Positions 23,586 to 32,329 of a stretch of 64,000 nucleotides of DNA are shown here, piece by piece. Source of the DNA: an uncultured Bacilli bacterium (GTDB taxonomy: Bacteria > Bacillota_I > Bacilli_A > RF39 > UBA660); NCBI GenBank assembly GCA_934086315.1, contig CAKOHZ010000002.1:248001-312000 (forward strand), given 5' to 3'. A program made the position numbers and the translations under genes. Under the pieces are notes generated by a model. That model was not told the DNA's origin, ran no database searches, and was given only the letters and a program-made list of their open reading frames with translations. Each line of letters starts with the position of its first letter. Positions within the stretch are counted from its first letter, which is position 1.

Positions 23586-25739
23586 TTAAATATTTATATT
23601 TATATCAATAGACACATTCTTTATATTAATATTATTTACTTCTCTCATTACCGGTAATAAATTATCTATCTTTTTATATTTTATCATTATATTAAATCTA
23701 TATTTATTATTAAGTCTTACTATACTTGACACAGAAGGACCTAGTACTATAAATTCATTTTCATTAAGCTTACTATCTATAAATTTTTTAACTTTATTCG
23801 CAGCATCCCCTGCTTCATTAAATGTTGTACTTGTTATTAAAATATTGCAAATGTAATAATAAGGTGGATACATTAATTTCTTACGAATATTCATTTCATA
23901 ATTAAAGAATGCATCAAAATCATTTTTAACTACACTTTTATATACATAATTAGTTGGATTATATGTTTGTATTATAACTTTACCAGGCAAATTGAATCTT
24001 CCTACTCTTCCAGCCGTTTGACTTAATAATTCATATGTTCTCTCAGCACTTCTAAAGTCTGGTATAGATAAACTAGCATCGCTATTTATAGTTCCAACTA
24101 AACTAACATTTTCAAAATTAAGTCCTTTAGATATCATTTGAGTTCCAACAAGTATGCTATATTTACCACTTGAAAACTCTTTGATTAGTTTTTGATGAGC
24201 ATTTTTAGTACTAGTAGTATCAGCATCCATTCTAAGTACTTCTACATTATATTTTTTAGCTATCATACTTTCCAACTTTTCAGTACCAAGCCCTAGATCT
24301 TTAATAGCTTCTTCATGACAACTAGGGCACACTTCACTCTTCTGACATCTATATCCACAATAATGACAGCTATAACTATTACTGCTCTTATGATAAATTA
24401 ACGATATATCACAGTTAGGACACTTATATACAAAACCACAATTAGTACAGCTTAAAAATGTAGAATAGCCACGTCTATTTAATAATAATATTACTTGTTC
24501 TTTTCTTTCAAGTGCATTCTTTATTTCTTTATCAAGTTTATCACTAATGATGTAATTATGTTTCTTAGCTTCCTTATCCATATCAACTATTTCAAATGAT
24601 GGAAGTCTACCACTTATTCTAGAAGAAAGACTTATTAAATGAAAAACTCCTTTTTTACCTCTAGCATATTGTTCTAAAGAAGGTGTTGCACTTCCCATAA
24701 TTACTTTAGCATTATTATATTCTCCTCTTTTAAAAGCTATATCTATTGCATTATATTTAGGAGTATTATCTTGCTTATATGTTTGACTTTGACATTCATC
24801 TATAATTATTAATCCTACATTTTTAAGTGGTGCAAATACAGCACTTCTAGCGCCCACTACCAAAGAAACTTCACCATTCATAATTCTTCTATACTCATCA
24901 TACTTTTCCCCTTCACTTAAAGAACTATGAAACACAGCTACATTATCACCAAATACACCCTTAAAACGAGCTACAATTTGAGGAGTTAAAGATATCTCTG
25001 GCACTAATACTATACCAGTCTTATTTTTCTTTAAAATGCGTCTTAAAAGCTCTATATATACTTCAGTCTTACCACTACCAGTAACACCATATAATAAAAA
25101 CTTGTCATCATTAGAATTTAATATCTCATCTACTGCTTTTAACTGTCCATCTGTTAAATTAATAATTTTCTTTTCTTCATCTACTTCTACTTCTCTATTA
25201 ACTTCATACTTATTTTCAATTACTATTCCCTTTTCTATTAATTTCTTTATAGAACTACTAAATTCTTTTCTTTCTTTTTCTCCACTTCTTAAACATTCTA
25301 TTATACTTATTTCCACTTTATTTCTTTTATGTTCAAGAATATATTTATCTATATCAACTTCTTTATTTAATGATACTTTAGTTATATATTTTCTATTTAT
25401 ATTAGTCTTTAATGATGCCTTCAAAGCCTTAGGTAACATTACCTGATAACAAGATATTAAATTACATAACAAAAAATCACTCATATATTTTCCCAATTTG
25501 AGTAATTCTTCATTTAAATAAAAATCACTTTCTTGTATTCTAATAATACTTCTATATTCTAAGTTTTCATCTTTATTATTGTGAATCTTAAGTACAAAAC
25601 CTTCTACTTCTACTTTACCAAAAGGTACTATTACTTTATGTCCAACTTTTATAGTATCTTTTATATCTTCTGGTATTATATAATCAAATACTTTATTTAA
25701 TGATTTTACTGAATATTCTATTATTACACTAGCAAGCAT
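23586..25739 (-). CDS. priA: Primosomal replication protein N' (PriA helicase)
   Basis: 717 aa. Restart helicase that reloads the replisome at stalled forks. The N-terminal 3'-DNA-binding domain ends around 180. Walker A is GVTGSGKTEVY; the zinc-binding module has eight cysteines in CTNCGFVYKCPNCDISL and CHYCGYRCQKSEVCPSC; helicase motifs GSATPSLE, LLNRRGYS, VGTQMISKG and QTAGRVGR are intact. Motif II reads IIIDECQSQTYKQ where most PriA proteins have DEEH, a notable change. The start overlaps the stop of the MBL gene (TAATG). Identification is firm. Confidence 0.96.
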   Translation of the reverse strand: MLASVIIEYSVKSLNKVFDYIIPEDIKDTIKVGHKVIVPFGKVEVEGFVLKIHNNKDENLEYRSIIRIQESDFYLNEELLKLGKYMSDFLLCNLISCYQVMLPKALKASLKTNINRKYITKVSLNKEVDIDKYILEHKRNKVEISIIECLRSGEKERKEFSSSIKKLIEKGIVIENKYEVNREVEVDEEKKIINLTDGQLKAVDEILNSNDDKFLLYGVTGSGKTEVYIELLRRILKKNKTGIVLVPEISLTPQIVARFKGVFGDNVAVFHSSLSEGEKYDEYRRIMNGEVSLVVGARSAVFAPLKNVGLIIIDECQSQTYKQDNTPKYNAIDIAFKRGEYNNAKVIMGSATPSLEQYARGKKGVFHLISLSSRISGRLPSFEIVDMDKEAKKHNYIISDKLDKEIKNALERKEQVILLLNRRGYSTFLSCTNCGFVYKCPNCDISLIYHKSSNSYSCHYCGYRCQKSEVCPSCHEEAIKDLGLGTEKLESMIAKKYNVEVLRMDADTTSTKNAHQKLIKEFSSGKYSILVGTQMISKGLNFENVSLVGTINSDASLSIPDFRSAERTYELLSQTAGRVGRFNLPGKVIIQTYNPTNYVYKSVVKNDFDAFFNYEMNIRKKLMYPPYYYICNILITSTTFNEAGDAANKVKKFIDSKLNENEFIVLGPSVSSIVRLNNKYRFNIMIKYKKIDNLLPVMREVNNINIKNVSIDININI

Positions 25740-26269
25740 TAAATTCCCCTTAAGAATGGATTATACTTAAGTTCATGTTCAACAGTAGTTTCTTCATCAT
25801 GACCAGGATACACTTTAACATTAGTGGACATATATTTAAACACTTTAAGACTATTAATCATAGCTTGTTCATTATCTTCTTCAAAATTACCAATTGTTTC
25901 TTTAAATAAGAAATCTCCAGTAAATAATATATCATTTTTATCGAAATAAAATGAAACACTATCCATAGTATGACCATATGTCTCAATCACTTTAAATTCA
26001 AAAGTATCTATTTTAACGTCTCCTTTAGTTTTATAATCAACTATTCTAGCAGTAGGATATATTTCTTTAAATGTTTCTAAACACCCAATATGATCAAAAT
26101 GATAATGTGTTATTAATATTCCCTTAACATGTAATCCTCTACTATTTATTTCAGTCAATATTTTCTTTTGATCATCACCTGGATCTACTACTAAACAATC
26201 TATCCCATTATGAAGAATATAACAATTTTCTTTTAAGAATCCAGTTACTACTCTAACAACTTCTAACAT
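25739..26269 (-). CDS. MBL-fold hydrolase, glyoxalase II-like (YqgX type)
   Basis: 176 aa. Metallo-beta-lactamase motif THYHFDHIG at about 54-62, further ligands in YGHTMDSVSFY and FTGDFLF, and a terminal YPGHDEETTVEHE. The short size without the glyoxalase II C-terminal domain places it with YqgX/YcbL-type single-domain hydrolases. Substrate not certain (thioester or lactone hydrolase). It overlaps the HAD gene by seven bases and priA by one, so it belongs to the same operon. Confidence 0.88.
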   Translation of the reverse strand: MLEVVRVVTGFLKENCYILHNGIDCLVVDPGDDQKKILTEINSRGLHVKGILITHYHFDHIGCLETFKEIYPTARIVDYKTKGDVKIDTFEFKVIETYGHTMDSVSFYFDKNDILFTGDFLFKETIGNFEEDNEQAMINSLKVFKYMSTNVKVYPGHDEETTVEHELKYNPFLRGI

Positions 26270-26781
26270 GTTTCCTCCTCTTCTTTTTTAAACATATCTA
26301 TTAATTCATCCAAATGATTCAAAACTTTATATCCATGTGATTCAAGTTCTTTAGAAAATCTTACAGCTATTCCACCATTTTCTTCCCATTCTTTTAAATT
26401 GCCTGAATAATCATCTACAAGTATTGCTCCTTCACTATGAACTACCTTAGTTTTAGATATCTCCTTAGGAACCATAATAATAGTTATATCTTTAAAATGC
26501 TTTCTTAAATAATCAACTTTTACACAACCTTCAGTTAAAGAATTTACATGAGTTAAAAATGATATTTCAAACATCTTACTATCAATTAATTTATTAATAC
26601 AATTGATAGAATCATTAAGAACGTTTTCATCATTAATTATTTTAGAAAAATCATAACTTGCAAAAAATACTCTTATCTCACTCTCATTTGTTACATCAGC
26701 TCCACTCTTTTGTAAAGCCTCATATAATGGCGGTATCGTATCCATAACTACCCCATCGAAATCTATATATAATCTCTTCAT
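26263..26781 (-). CDS. HAD-superfamily phosphatase/5'(3')-nucleotidase-like
   Basis: 172 aa. Motif I DFDGVVMDT at the N-terminus, a helical cap, motif II-like SFLTHVN, and motif IV ILVDDYSGNLKEWEENGG. The size and the final DDYxxNLxxW match the NT5C-like deoxyribonucleotidase branch. The substrate is inferred only from that resemblance. AGAGGT precedes the ATG. It is the first gene of the run HAD-MBL-priA-fmt. Confidence 0.78.
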   Translation of the reverse strand: MKRLYIDFDGVVMDTIPPLYEALQKSGADVTNESEIRVFFASYDFSKIINDENVLNDSINCINKLIDSKMFEISFLTHVNSLTEGCVKVDYLRKHFKDITIIMVPKEISKTKVVHSEGAILVDDYSGNLKEWEENGGIAVRFSKELESHGYKVLNHLDELIDMFKKEEEETC

Positions 26782-26866
26782 AATATTACCTCTATAAACA
26801 ATATAATATTTTGATCCAAAAATGTCAATAAATTTAATACGAAAATTTGTTTGTTATTTGAATATT

Positions 26867-26900
26867 AAAAAAGATTTATTCATTTGCTAATAAATCTTTT
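26867..26900 (-). terminator. Terminator of the hypothetical lipoprotein-like gene
   Basis: AAAAGATTTATT pairs with AATAAATCTTTT; on the minus strand six T follow. It overlaps the stop codon at 26876. Confidence 0.8.
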
Positions 26901-27478
26901 ACTTCATTATTCTTATTTAATCCAATAAGTTTAACATCACATGTATCACTATATAAAGAAATCTTAGTATATTCTTCATCAAGTGGAAGTTCTAAAAACG
27001 ATTCACCACTAAAAAGTCCATCCATTTCTTCAGTTTTATAAACTTTCCCATCTTCTGTAAGAGCAACATATATTAAATCACAATCACTATTAGTAGAATC
27101 AATACTTATTACTTTAGATGAAATACTATCATAAGTCTTAATTACTTTACCATTCAAGTCTTCGAACACAAGTACTCCTTCATCATTAATTTTTAAAGTA
27201 CCAGCTTCATTTTCACTAGTATCAAAATTAAACATACTATCTACTTTAATAGATTTTTTAATAGAAAACTTATATTCTAAATCTCCCATTTTAAAACATT
27301 CATATCCATTATCACAGCTCAAATTAACATTTTCAAGATCTTCATCACCATTATTATCATTCTTGTTTTTTTCATTAGTTTTATCAGCTATATCTTTATA
27401 TTGTTGATTATAATAATATACTCCACCAACAACTAATAAGCATAATAGAATAACAATTAATATTTTCTTAATATTCAT
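26876..27478 (-). CDS. Membrane-anchored hypothetical protein
   Basis: 200 aa from the ATG at 27476-27478 (AGGTG six bases upstream; an upstream GTG is inside the ribosome binding site). One N-terminal helix (MNIKKILIVILLCLLVVGG), a charged linker, then a beta-rich extracellular domain with a Cys pair (LSCDNGYECF) and another (SDCDLIYVAL, DTCDVKLIG). It resembles other membrane-anchored sensors/repeat proteins in this genome but no named family. It lies between miaB and the HAD gene, with its own terminator. Confidence 0.6.
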   Translation of the reverse strand: MNIKKILIVILLCLLVVGGVYYYNQQYKDIADKTNEKNKNDNNGDEDLENVNLSCDNGYECFKMGDLEYKFSIKKSIKVDSMFNFDTSENEAGTLKINDEGVLVFEDLNGKVIKTYDSISSKVISIDSTNSDCDLIYVALTEDGKVYKTEEMDGLFSGESFLELPLDEEYTKISLYSDTCDVKLIGLNKNNEVKDLLANE

Positions 27479-27511
27479 ACATATCACCTACCTATAAAAA
27501 TTATATCATAT

Positions 27512-28924
27512 TTAATCTTTAATATATACTCCATCCATTGAAAAACTTTTAGTATCAGTTATCTTAACATTTACTATATTTCCAATTAATTCTTTAGGTC
27601 CTTCAATATTAACAAGTTTCATATTCTCAGTATAACCACATACTTTAGTTTTATCTTTATCACTAAGTCCTGTTACTAAACATTTAACAACAGTACCATT
27701 CATTCTAGCATTAGCTTCATTACTGTATTTATTTATTACTTCGTTAAGTCTATGTAATCTATCCATCTTAACATCTTCTGGTATTACATTTTTCATTAAA
27801 GCAGCAGGAGTGTTTTCACGAGGACTAAATGCAAACGTAAAAGCTCCGTCAAATTTACATTCATTTACTAATTTTAATGTATCTTCAAAATCTTCTTCAG
27901 TTTCACCTGGAAATCCTACTATTATATCTGTTGTAATACTAGAATTTTTAACTTTAGTACGAATACTATTATAAAGTTTTAAGTATTCACTACTAGTATA
28001 TTTTCTATTCATAAGTTTAAGTATTTTATCGCTACCAGATTGAAGTGGCAAATGTATATAAGGCATTATATTATCACGACTAGCTATTATATCAACCATC
28101 TCATCAGTAAAATCCCATGGATGACTAGTAACAAATCTTATTCTTTCTATTCCAGTATCACTTACATCACTAAGTAAATTTGCAAGATTATAGTCTTCAT
28201 ACAAATCTTTACCATAAGCGTTAACATTTTGTCCTAAAAGAGTCACTTCTTTATAACCATTCTTAACTAATTCCTTTACTTCATCAACTATAGCTTCATG
28301 TTTTCTACTTCTTTGAGTACCACGAGTATAAGGAACTATACAATAAGTACAAAATTTATCACAACCATATATTATGTCAACCCATGCACTATATTTACTT
28401 TCTCTTAACACAGGAACATTTTCAACAACATCGCCTTCATAACTAAGTACTTCTATTTGTTGTTTTTTAGTATCAATTTTATTTTTAACAAGAGATATCA
28501 AATTATCTAAATTGTGAGTTCCACATACAAAATCAACATATTTATATTTATTTAATATATCTTTTACTACTACTTCTTCTTGAGCCATACAACCACATAA
28601 TCCAATTAATAGATCAGGTTTGCTTTGCTTTAAATGCTTTAAAACACCTAAAAAACCAAATACTTTATCATGAGCATTCTCACGTATCGCACAAGTATTA
28701 AGAATTACAACATCAGCTTTCTCTATGGAATCCACTAATTTAAAGCCAACACTCTTCATCATTCCTCTTATTTTTTCTGAATCATGTTCATTCATTTGAC
28801 ATCCATAAGTTCTAACAAAGAATGTTTTTCCTTCACCAAATTTATCATAATTTTTATCATAATCTACATACTTTATTTCATTTTGATTTCTTTTTTTAGC
28901 ATCTAACATATTAGGTGTTTTCAT
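27512..28924 (-). CDS. miaB: tRNA-2-methylthio-N6-dimethylallyladenosine synthase MiaB
   Basis: 470 aa. Radical SAM methylthiotransferase for A37 of tRNAs. Domains in order: N-terminal UPF0004 with FFVRTYGCQMNEHDSEKI, NTCAIRENA and LCGCMAQE (three cluster cysteines); radical SAM CDKFCTYCIVPYTRG (CxxxCxxC); C-terminal TRAM region. A 50-residue N-terminal extension is typical of Firmicute MiaB. I use the ATG at 28922-28924, with GGAG nine bases upstream; earlier GTG/ATG codons overlap that site. The partner miaA is not in this window. Confidence 0.96.
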   Translation of the reverse strand: MKTPNMLDAKKRNQNEIKYVDYDKNYDKFGEGKTFFVRTYGCQMNEHDSEKIRGMMKSVGFKLVDSIEKADVVILNTCAIRENAHDKVFGFLGVLKHLKQSKPDLLIGLCGCMAQEEVVVKDILNKYKYVDFVCGTHNLDNLISLVKNKIDTKKQQIEVLSYEGDVVENVPVLRESKYSAWVDIIYGCDKFCTYCIVPYTRGTQRSRKHEAIVDEVKELVKNGYKEVTLLGQNVNAYGKDLYEDYNLANLLSDVSDTGIERIRFVTSHPWDFTDEMVDIIASRDNIMPYIHLPLQSGSDKILKLMNRKYTSSEYLKLYNSIRTKVKNSSITTDIIVGFPGETEEDFEDTLKLVNECKFDGAFTFAFSPRENTPAALMKNVIPEDVKMDRLHRLNEVINKYSNEANARMNGTVVKCLVTGLSDKDKTKVCGYTENMKLVNIEGPKELIGNIVNVKITDTKSFSMDGVYIKD

Positions 28925-28963
28925 ACACATCAACTCCGACACATATTATATCAAACATTAAAT

Positions 28964-28994
28964 AAAAAAGAAACAATATCACATATATTGTTTC
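28964..28994 (-). terminator. Terminator of the zinc-ribbon/thioredoxin gene
   Basis: GAAACAATAT pairs with ATATTGTTTC around a five-base loop; six T follow on the minus strand. It includes the stop region at 28979. Confidence 0.85.
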
Positions 28995-29926
28995 GTATTA
29001 TTTATAAATTCCATAGTCCTATCAAGATTCATTTCACCACTATGTTCCGCTACTACTTTACCATTGCGAGTTACAAACATGTAAGGAACACCACCATTAT
29101 AATCTTTTAACTCATATGTTGTTGTGAATGCATCAATATAATCTTCAGCATCTTCTGGAACCATAGATTTCAATTTATCAACTTCAATAAAGAATAACTT
29201 TGTTTTTGTTTTCTCTGCAACCTCTGTAATTACAGGTTTAAAGTTTTGACAATGAGGACACCAACTAGCAGCAATAACATTAATAACATATGTATTTGAT
29301 TTAGTTAATTTTAACCACTCATCTTTATTAAACTCAGTTATGACATAATTTTCATCATTATTACTCTTAGAGTCATTATTAGTATCATATTTTGGATCAC
29401 TTCCAGTATCAGGATTTGGTTTGTTATCAATTATATCGTCATTATTATTGTCTTCATATTTATCATTATTATCAGTATATAATTCGTATGTTCTTCCATC
29501 TTTACATATACAAGTATTACCCTCAACTACATAACCGCCACTACAATAGTTACTACATATATGCTCATCATCATTATTATATTTTAAATCATCAATAACT
29601 GATAGCTTTATAAATATCATAACGGCAACAAAAAGTACTGCCACAATAATATATCCAACAGCAAAATATAATACTTTTTTGAGCCTTGGTTCCCTAGACG
29701 ACATAACACAGCAAAATACAATACCAATAACCGGAGAACAAATAGTTAGTAAAATACCAACTACTAAATTAATATCATCTTTAGAATTATTAGAATTGAT
29801 ATTATTATTAGAATTATTAGAATTATTAGCATTAATACTAGAATTAGAATTCAACATATTACCACAAGAAGAACAAAAATTATTATCTTGGACTTCATTG
29901 CCACATTTATTACATTTTACTTTCAT
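28979..29926 (-). CDS. Zinc-ribbon, membrane-anchored thioredoxin-like fusion protein
   Basis: 315 aa from the ATG at 29924-29926 (AGAGGTG upstream). Order: N-terminal zinc ribbon (CNKCGNEVQDNNFCSSCG), Asn/Ser-rich linker, two membrane helices (about 55-110), an extracellular linker with a Cys-rich patch (CSNYCSGGYVVEGNTCIC), an Asn/Asp low-complexity stretch, and a C-terminal thioredoxin fold with WCPHC and a cis-Pro GGVPYMF. This puts a redox domain outside the cell, so disulfide exchange at the surface is likely. The membrane part is closely related to the next gene upstream. The fusion is unusual. Confidence 0.78.
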   Translation of the reverse strand: MKVKCNKCGNEVQDNNFCSSCGNMLNSNSSINANNSNNSNNNINSNNSKDDINLVVGILLTICSPVIGIVFCCVMSSREPRLKKVLYFAVGYIIVAVLFVAVMIFIKLSVIDDLKYNNDDEHICSNYCSGGYVVEGNTCICKDGRTYELYTDNNDKYEDNNNDDIIDNKPNPDTGSDPKYDTNNDSKSNNDENYVITEFNKDEWLKLTKSNTYVINVIAASWCPHCQNFKPVITEVAEKTKTKLFFIEVDKLKSMVPEDAEDYIDAFTTTYELKDYNGGVPYMFVTRNGKVVAEHSGEMNLDRTMEFINNTKQYM

Positions 29927-29945
29927 ATTCACACCTCTTAAATTA

Positions 29946-30224
29946 TTAATCCACTATAGTTAAACCTGATAGTATAAACCAAAGCACAGTTATAACAACA
30001 ATTGCTACTACAACAGTTATAATTCCATACCACATCAACACTTTTTTAAGTCTTGGTTCATTATTAGACTCAAGCAAGCAAAATATAATACCCATTAATG
30101 GAAATGCAATCATTAACACTATGCCTATTATAAAAAGTTCATCAGATTGAACCTTAGTTCCACAATAAGGACAAAATTTACAATTATTAACTTCTCTACC
30201 ACAATTTTGACATTTAATATTCAT
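29946..30224 (-). CDS. Zinc-ribbon two-helix membrane protein
   Basis: 92 aa. Zinc ribbon CQNCGREVNNCKFCPYCG followed by two membrane helices separated by ESNNEPRLKKVL. The EPRLKKVL link and the flanking IGIVLMIAFPLMGIIFC are nearly the same as in the neighbouring thioredoxin fusion, showing a local duplication; this copy ends right after the second helix. Function unknown. It lies 20 bases upstream of that gene and is likely co-transcribed. Confidence 0.68.
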   Translation of the reverse strand: MNIKCQNCGREVNNCKFCPYCGTKVQSDELFIIGIVLMIAFPLMGIIFCLLESNNEPRLKKVLMWYGIITVVVAIVVITVLWFILSGLTIVD

Positions 30225-30258
30225 AACAACTCACCTATCATAAAAATTATAACATAAT

Positions 30259-30290
30259 AAAAAAGATTTAAAAACTAATTTAAATCTTTT
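30259..30290 (-). terminator. Terminator of uvrB
   Basis: AAAAGATTTAAA pairs with TTTAAATCTTTT-type sequence (30261-30290); TTTTTTATT follows on the minus strand. Confidence 0.8.
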
Positions 30291-32224
30291 AATTCAAATA
30301 TTACATCACGAAGTTCAGTTGCTCTTTCGAAATCAAGTCTACTTGCAGCTTCTCTCATCTCTATTTCAAGTTTATGAATCATATCGTTTAACTCTTTCTT
30401 AGAATATTTTTTCTTTTCTATTTTTTGTTCTTCTACTTCATTAGTAATTGCTTCTTTAATATCTTTAACTATTGTTTTAGGAACAATACCATGATCTTTA
30501 TTATATTTTTCTTGTATTGTACGTCTTCTATTAGTTTCACTAATTGCTACTTTCATTGCATCACTCATAGTATCAGCATACATTATTACTTTACCATTTT
30601 GATTTCTAGCAGCCCTACCTATAGTTTGTATTAAACTTCTATCGCTTCTTAAGAACCCTTGCTTGTCTGCATCCATTATACAAATTAATGATACTTCTGG
30701 TATATCAATACCTTCACGAAGAAGATTTATTCCAACTACTACATCTATCTTACCAAGTCTAAGATTACGTATTATATTAAGTCTCTCTAAAGTTTTTATT
30801 TCATTATGTAAATATGTGACTTTATATCCAAGTTCTTTTAGATATGAAGTCAATTCTTCACTCATACGTATAGTAAGTGTTGTAATAAGTACTCTTTCAT
30901 TCTTAGCTATTCTATCATTTATTTCTTCAATAATATTATCTATTTGATTTTTAGTTGGTCTAACATCTATTATTGGATCTAAAAGTCCCGTAGGTCTAAT
31001 AATTTGTTCAACTGGTTTATCTACAAGTGATAACTCATAATCTCCAGGTGTTGCTGAAACATAAATTACTTGATTAAGTTTAGCCTTAAATTCATCAAAC
31101 TTTAAAGGTCTATTATCCATCGCACTAGGAAGTCTAAATCCATAATCAACAAGCGTTTGTTTACGCATATGATCCCCATTATACATACCCCTTACTTGAG
31201 GAAGTGTAACATGGCTTTCATCTATTACAAGTAAGAAATCATCTGGAAAAAAGTCTATTAATGTTGTTGGTGTTTCACCTGCATCTCTAAGTGACATATG
31301 TCTACTATAATTCTCTATGCCATGACAAAATCCAGTTTCTTTAAGCATTTCTATATCATACATAGTTCTTTCTTTAAGTCTTTGTTCTTCTAAAAGTTTG
31401 CCTTCTTCATGTAACTCTTTTAGTCTGCCTTCAAGTTCCTTCTCTATTCTTCTAGTTGCTTCTTGTATTTTTTCATCACTAGTTACAAATAATGAAGCTG
31501 GGAATATACTTATAGTTTTAACATTACTATTAACTCTTCCAGTAAGCGGATCAAACAAACTTATTTTATCTATTTCATCTCCAAATAATTCTACTCTAAT
31601 ACCACTCTTCTTTTCACCAATAGGTATTAATTCTATAGTGTCCCCTTTAACTCTAAAAGTACCACGCTTTAAATCAAAGACACTTCTTTCATACTGCATT
31701 CCAACTAACTTTTCAAGTATAGCATCTCTATCAATAGTATCCCCTACTGAAAGATTAAGCATTTTATTTATATACTCTTCTTTTTCACCAATACTATATA
31801 TGCATGAAACACTTGATACTATAATAGTATCACGTCTATCTATAATAGCAGCAGTAGCTGCATGTCTTAATTCATCTATTTCATCATTAATACTAGAATC
31901 TTTTTCAATATATAAGTCTTTACTTGGTACATATGCTTCTGGTTGATAATAATCGTAATAAGAAACAAAATATTCTACTTTATTATTAGGAAATAACTGC
32001 TTAAATTCAGCATATAATTGTCCAGCAAGTGTCTTATTATGAGCAAGTATTAATGTTGGCTTATTAGTTTGTACAATAATATTTGCTATAGTAAAAGTCT
32101 TACCTGTTCCAGTCGCACCTAAAAGTACTTGATTCTTTTTACCACTATTAACACCATCAACAAGTTCTTTTATTGCTTCTGGTTGATCACCACTAGGTTT
32201 ATATTTACTTACTAGTTCAAACAT
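30275..32224 (-). CDS. uvrB: Excinuclease ABC subunit B
   Basis: 649 aa. Damage-verification helicase of nucleotide excision repair. Begins with [17 protein letters not shown]; Walker [11 protein letters not shown] (about 39-48); the beta-hairpin region [21 protein letters not shown]; helicase motifs [28 protein letters not shown] and QTIGRAARN; and the C-terminal UVR domain ([19 protein letters not shown]) for UvrA/UvrC contact. The length is standard. uvrA and uvrC are not nearby. GAGAGGTG precedes the ATG. Confidence 0.98.
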   Translation of the reverse strand: MFELVSKYKPSGDQPEAIKELVDGVNSGKKNQVLLGATGTGKTFTIANIIVQTNKPTLILAHNKTLAGQLYAEFKQLFPNNKVEYFVSYYDYYQPEAYVPSKDLYIEKDSSINDEIDELRHAATAAIIDRRDTIIVSSVSCIYSIGEKEEYINKMLNLSVGDTIDRDAILEKLVGMQYERSVFDLKRGTFRVKGDTIELIPIGEKKSGIRVELFGDEIDKISLFDPLTGRVNSNVKTISIFPASLFVTSDEKIQEATRRIEKELEGRLKELHEEGKLLEEQRLKERTMYDIEMLKETGFCHGIENYSRHMSLRDAGETPTTLIDFFPDDFLLVIDESHVTLPQVRGMYNGDHMRKQTLVDYGFRLPSAMDNRPLKFDEFKAKLNQVIYVSATPGDYELSLVDKPVEQIIRPTGLLDPIIDVRPTKNQIDNIIEEINDRIAKNERVLITTLTIRMSEELTSYLKELGYKVTYLHNEIKTLERLNIIRNLRLGKIDVVVGINLLREGIDIPEVSLICIMDADKQGFLRSDRSLIQTIGRAARNQNGKVIMYADTMSDAMKVAISETNRRRTIQEKYNKDHGIVPKTIVKDIKEAITNEVEEQKIEKKKYSKKELNDMIHKLEIEMREAASRLDFERATELRDVIFELKDLN

Positions 32225-32305
32225 AATAACACCTCTCTAAATATTATTTCTCTTTTTGCTTTTTATATTCTAACACCTACGTCAAATCAAAACAAGCGAA
32301 CAAAT

Positions 32306-32328
32306 AAAAAAAGTAAACAAATGTTTAC
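32306..32328 (-). terminator. Terminator of the LRR_5 protein gene
   Basis: GTAAACA and TGTTTAC pair around a two-base loop, followed by seven T on the minus strand, two bases beyond the stop codon. Confidence 0.75.
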
Positions 32329-32329
32329 C

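Noticed and set aside
25036..25446. 136-codon plus-strand ORF inside priA
   Set aside because: Shadow of priA; Ser/Leu/Phe-rich with no RBS.
29392..29598. Plus-strand ORFs rich in Tyr/His opposite the zinc-ribbon/thioredoxin gene (also 29679-29963)
   Set aside because: They mirror low-complexity Asn/Asp coding sequence on the minus strand and lack ribosome binding sites.
31398..31946. 182-codon plus-strand ORF inside uvrB
   Set aside because: Antisense to conserved uvrB motifs, with composition expected for a shadow frame.
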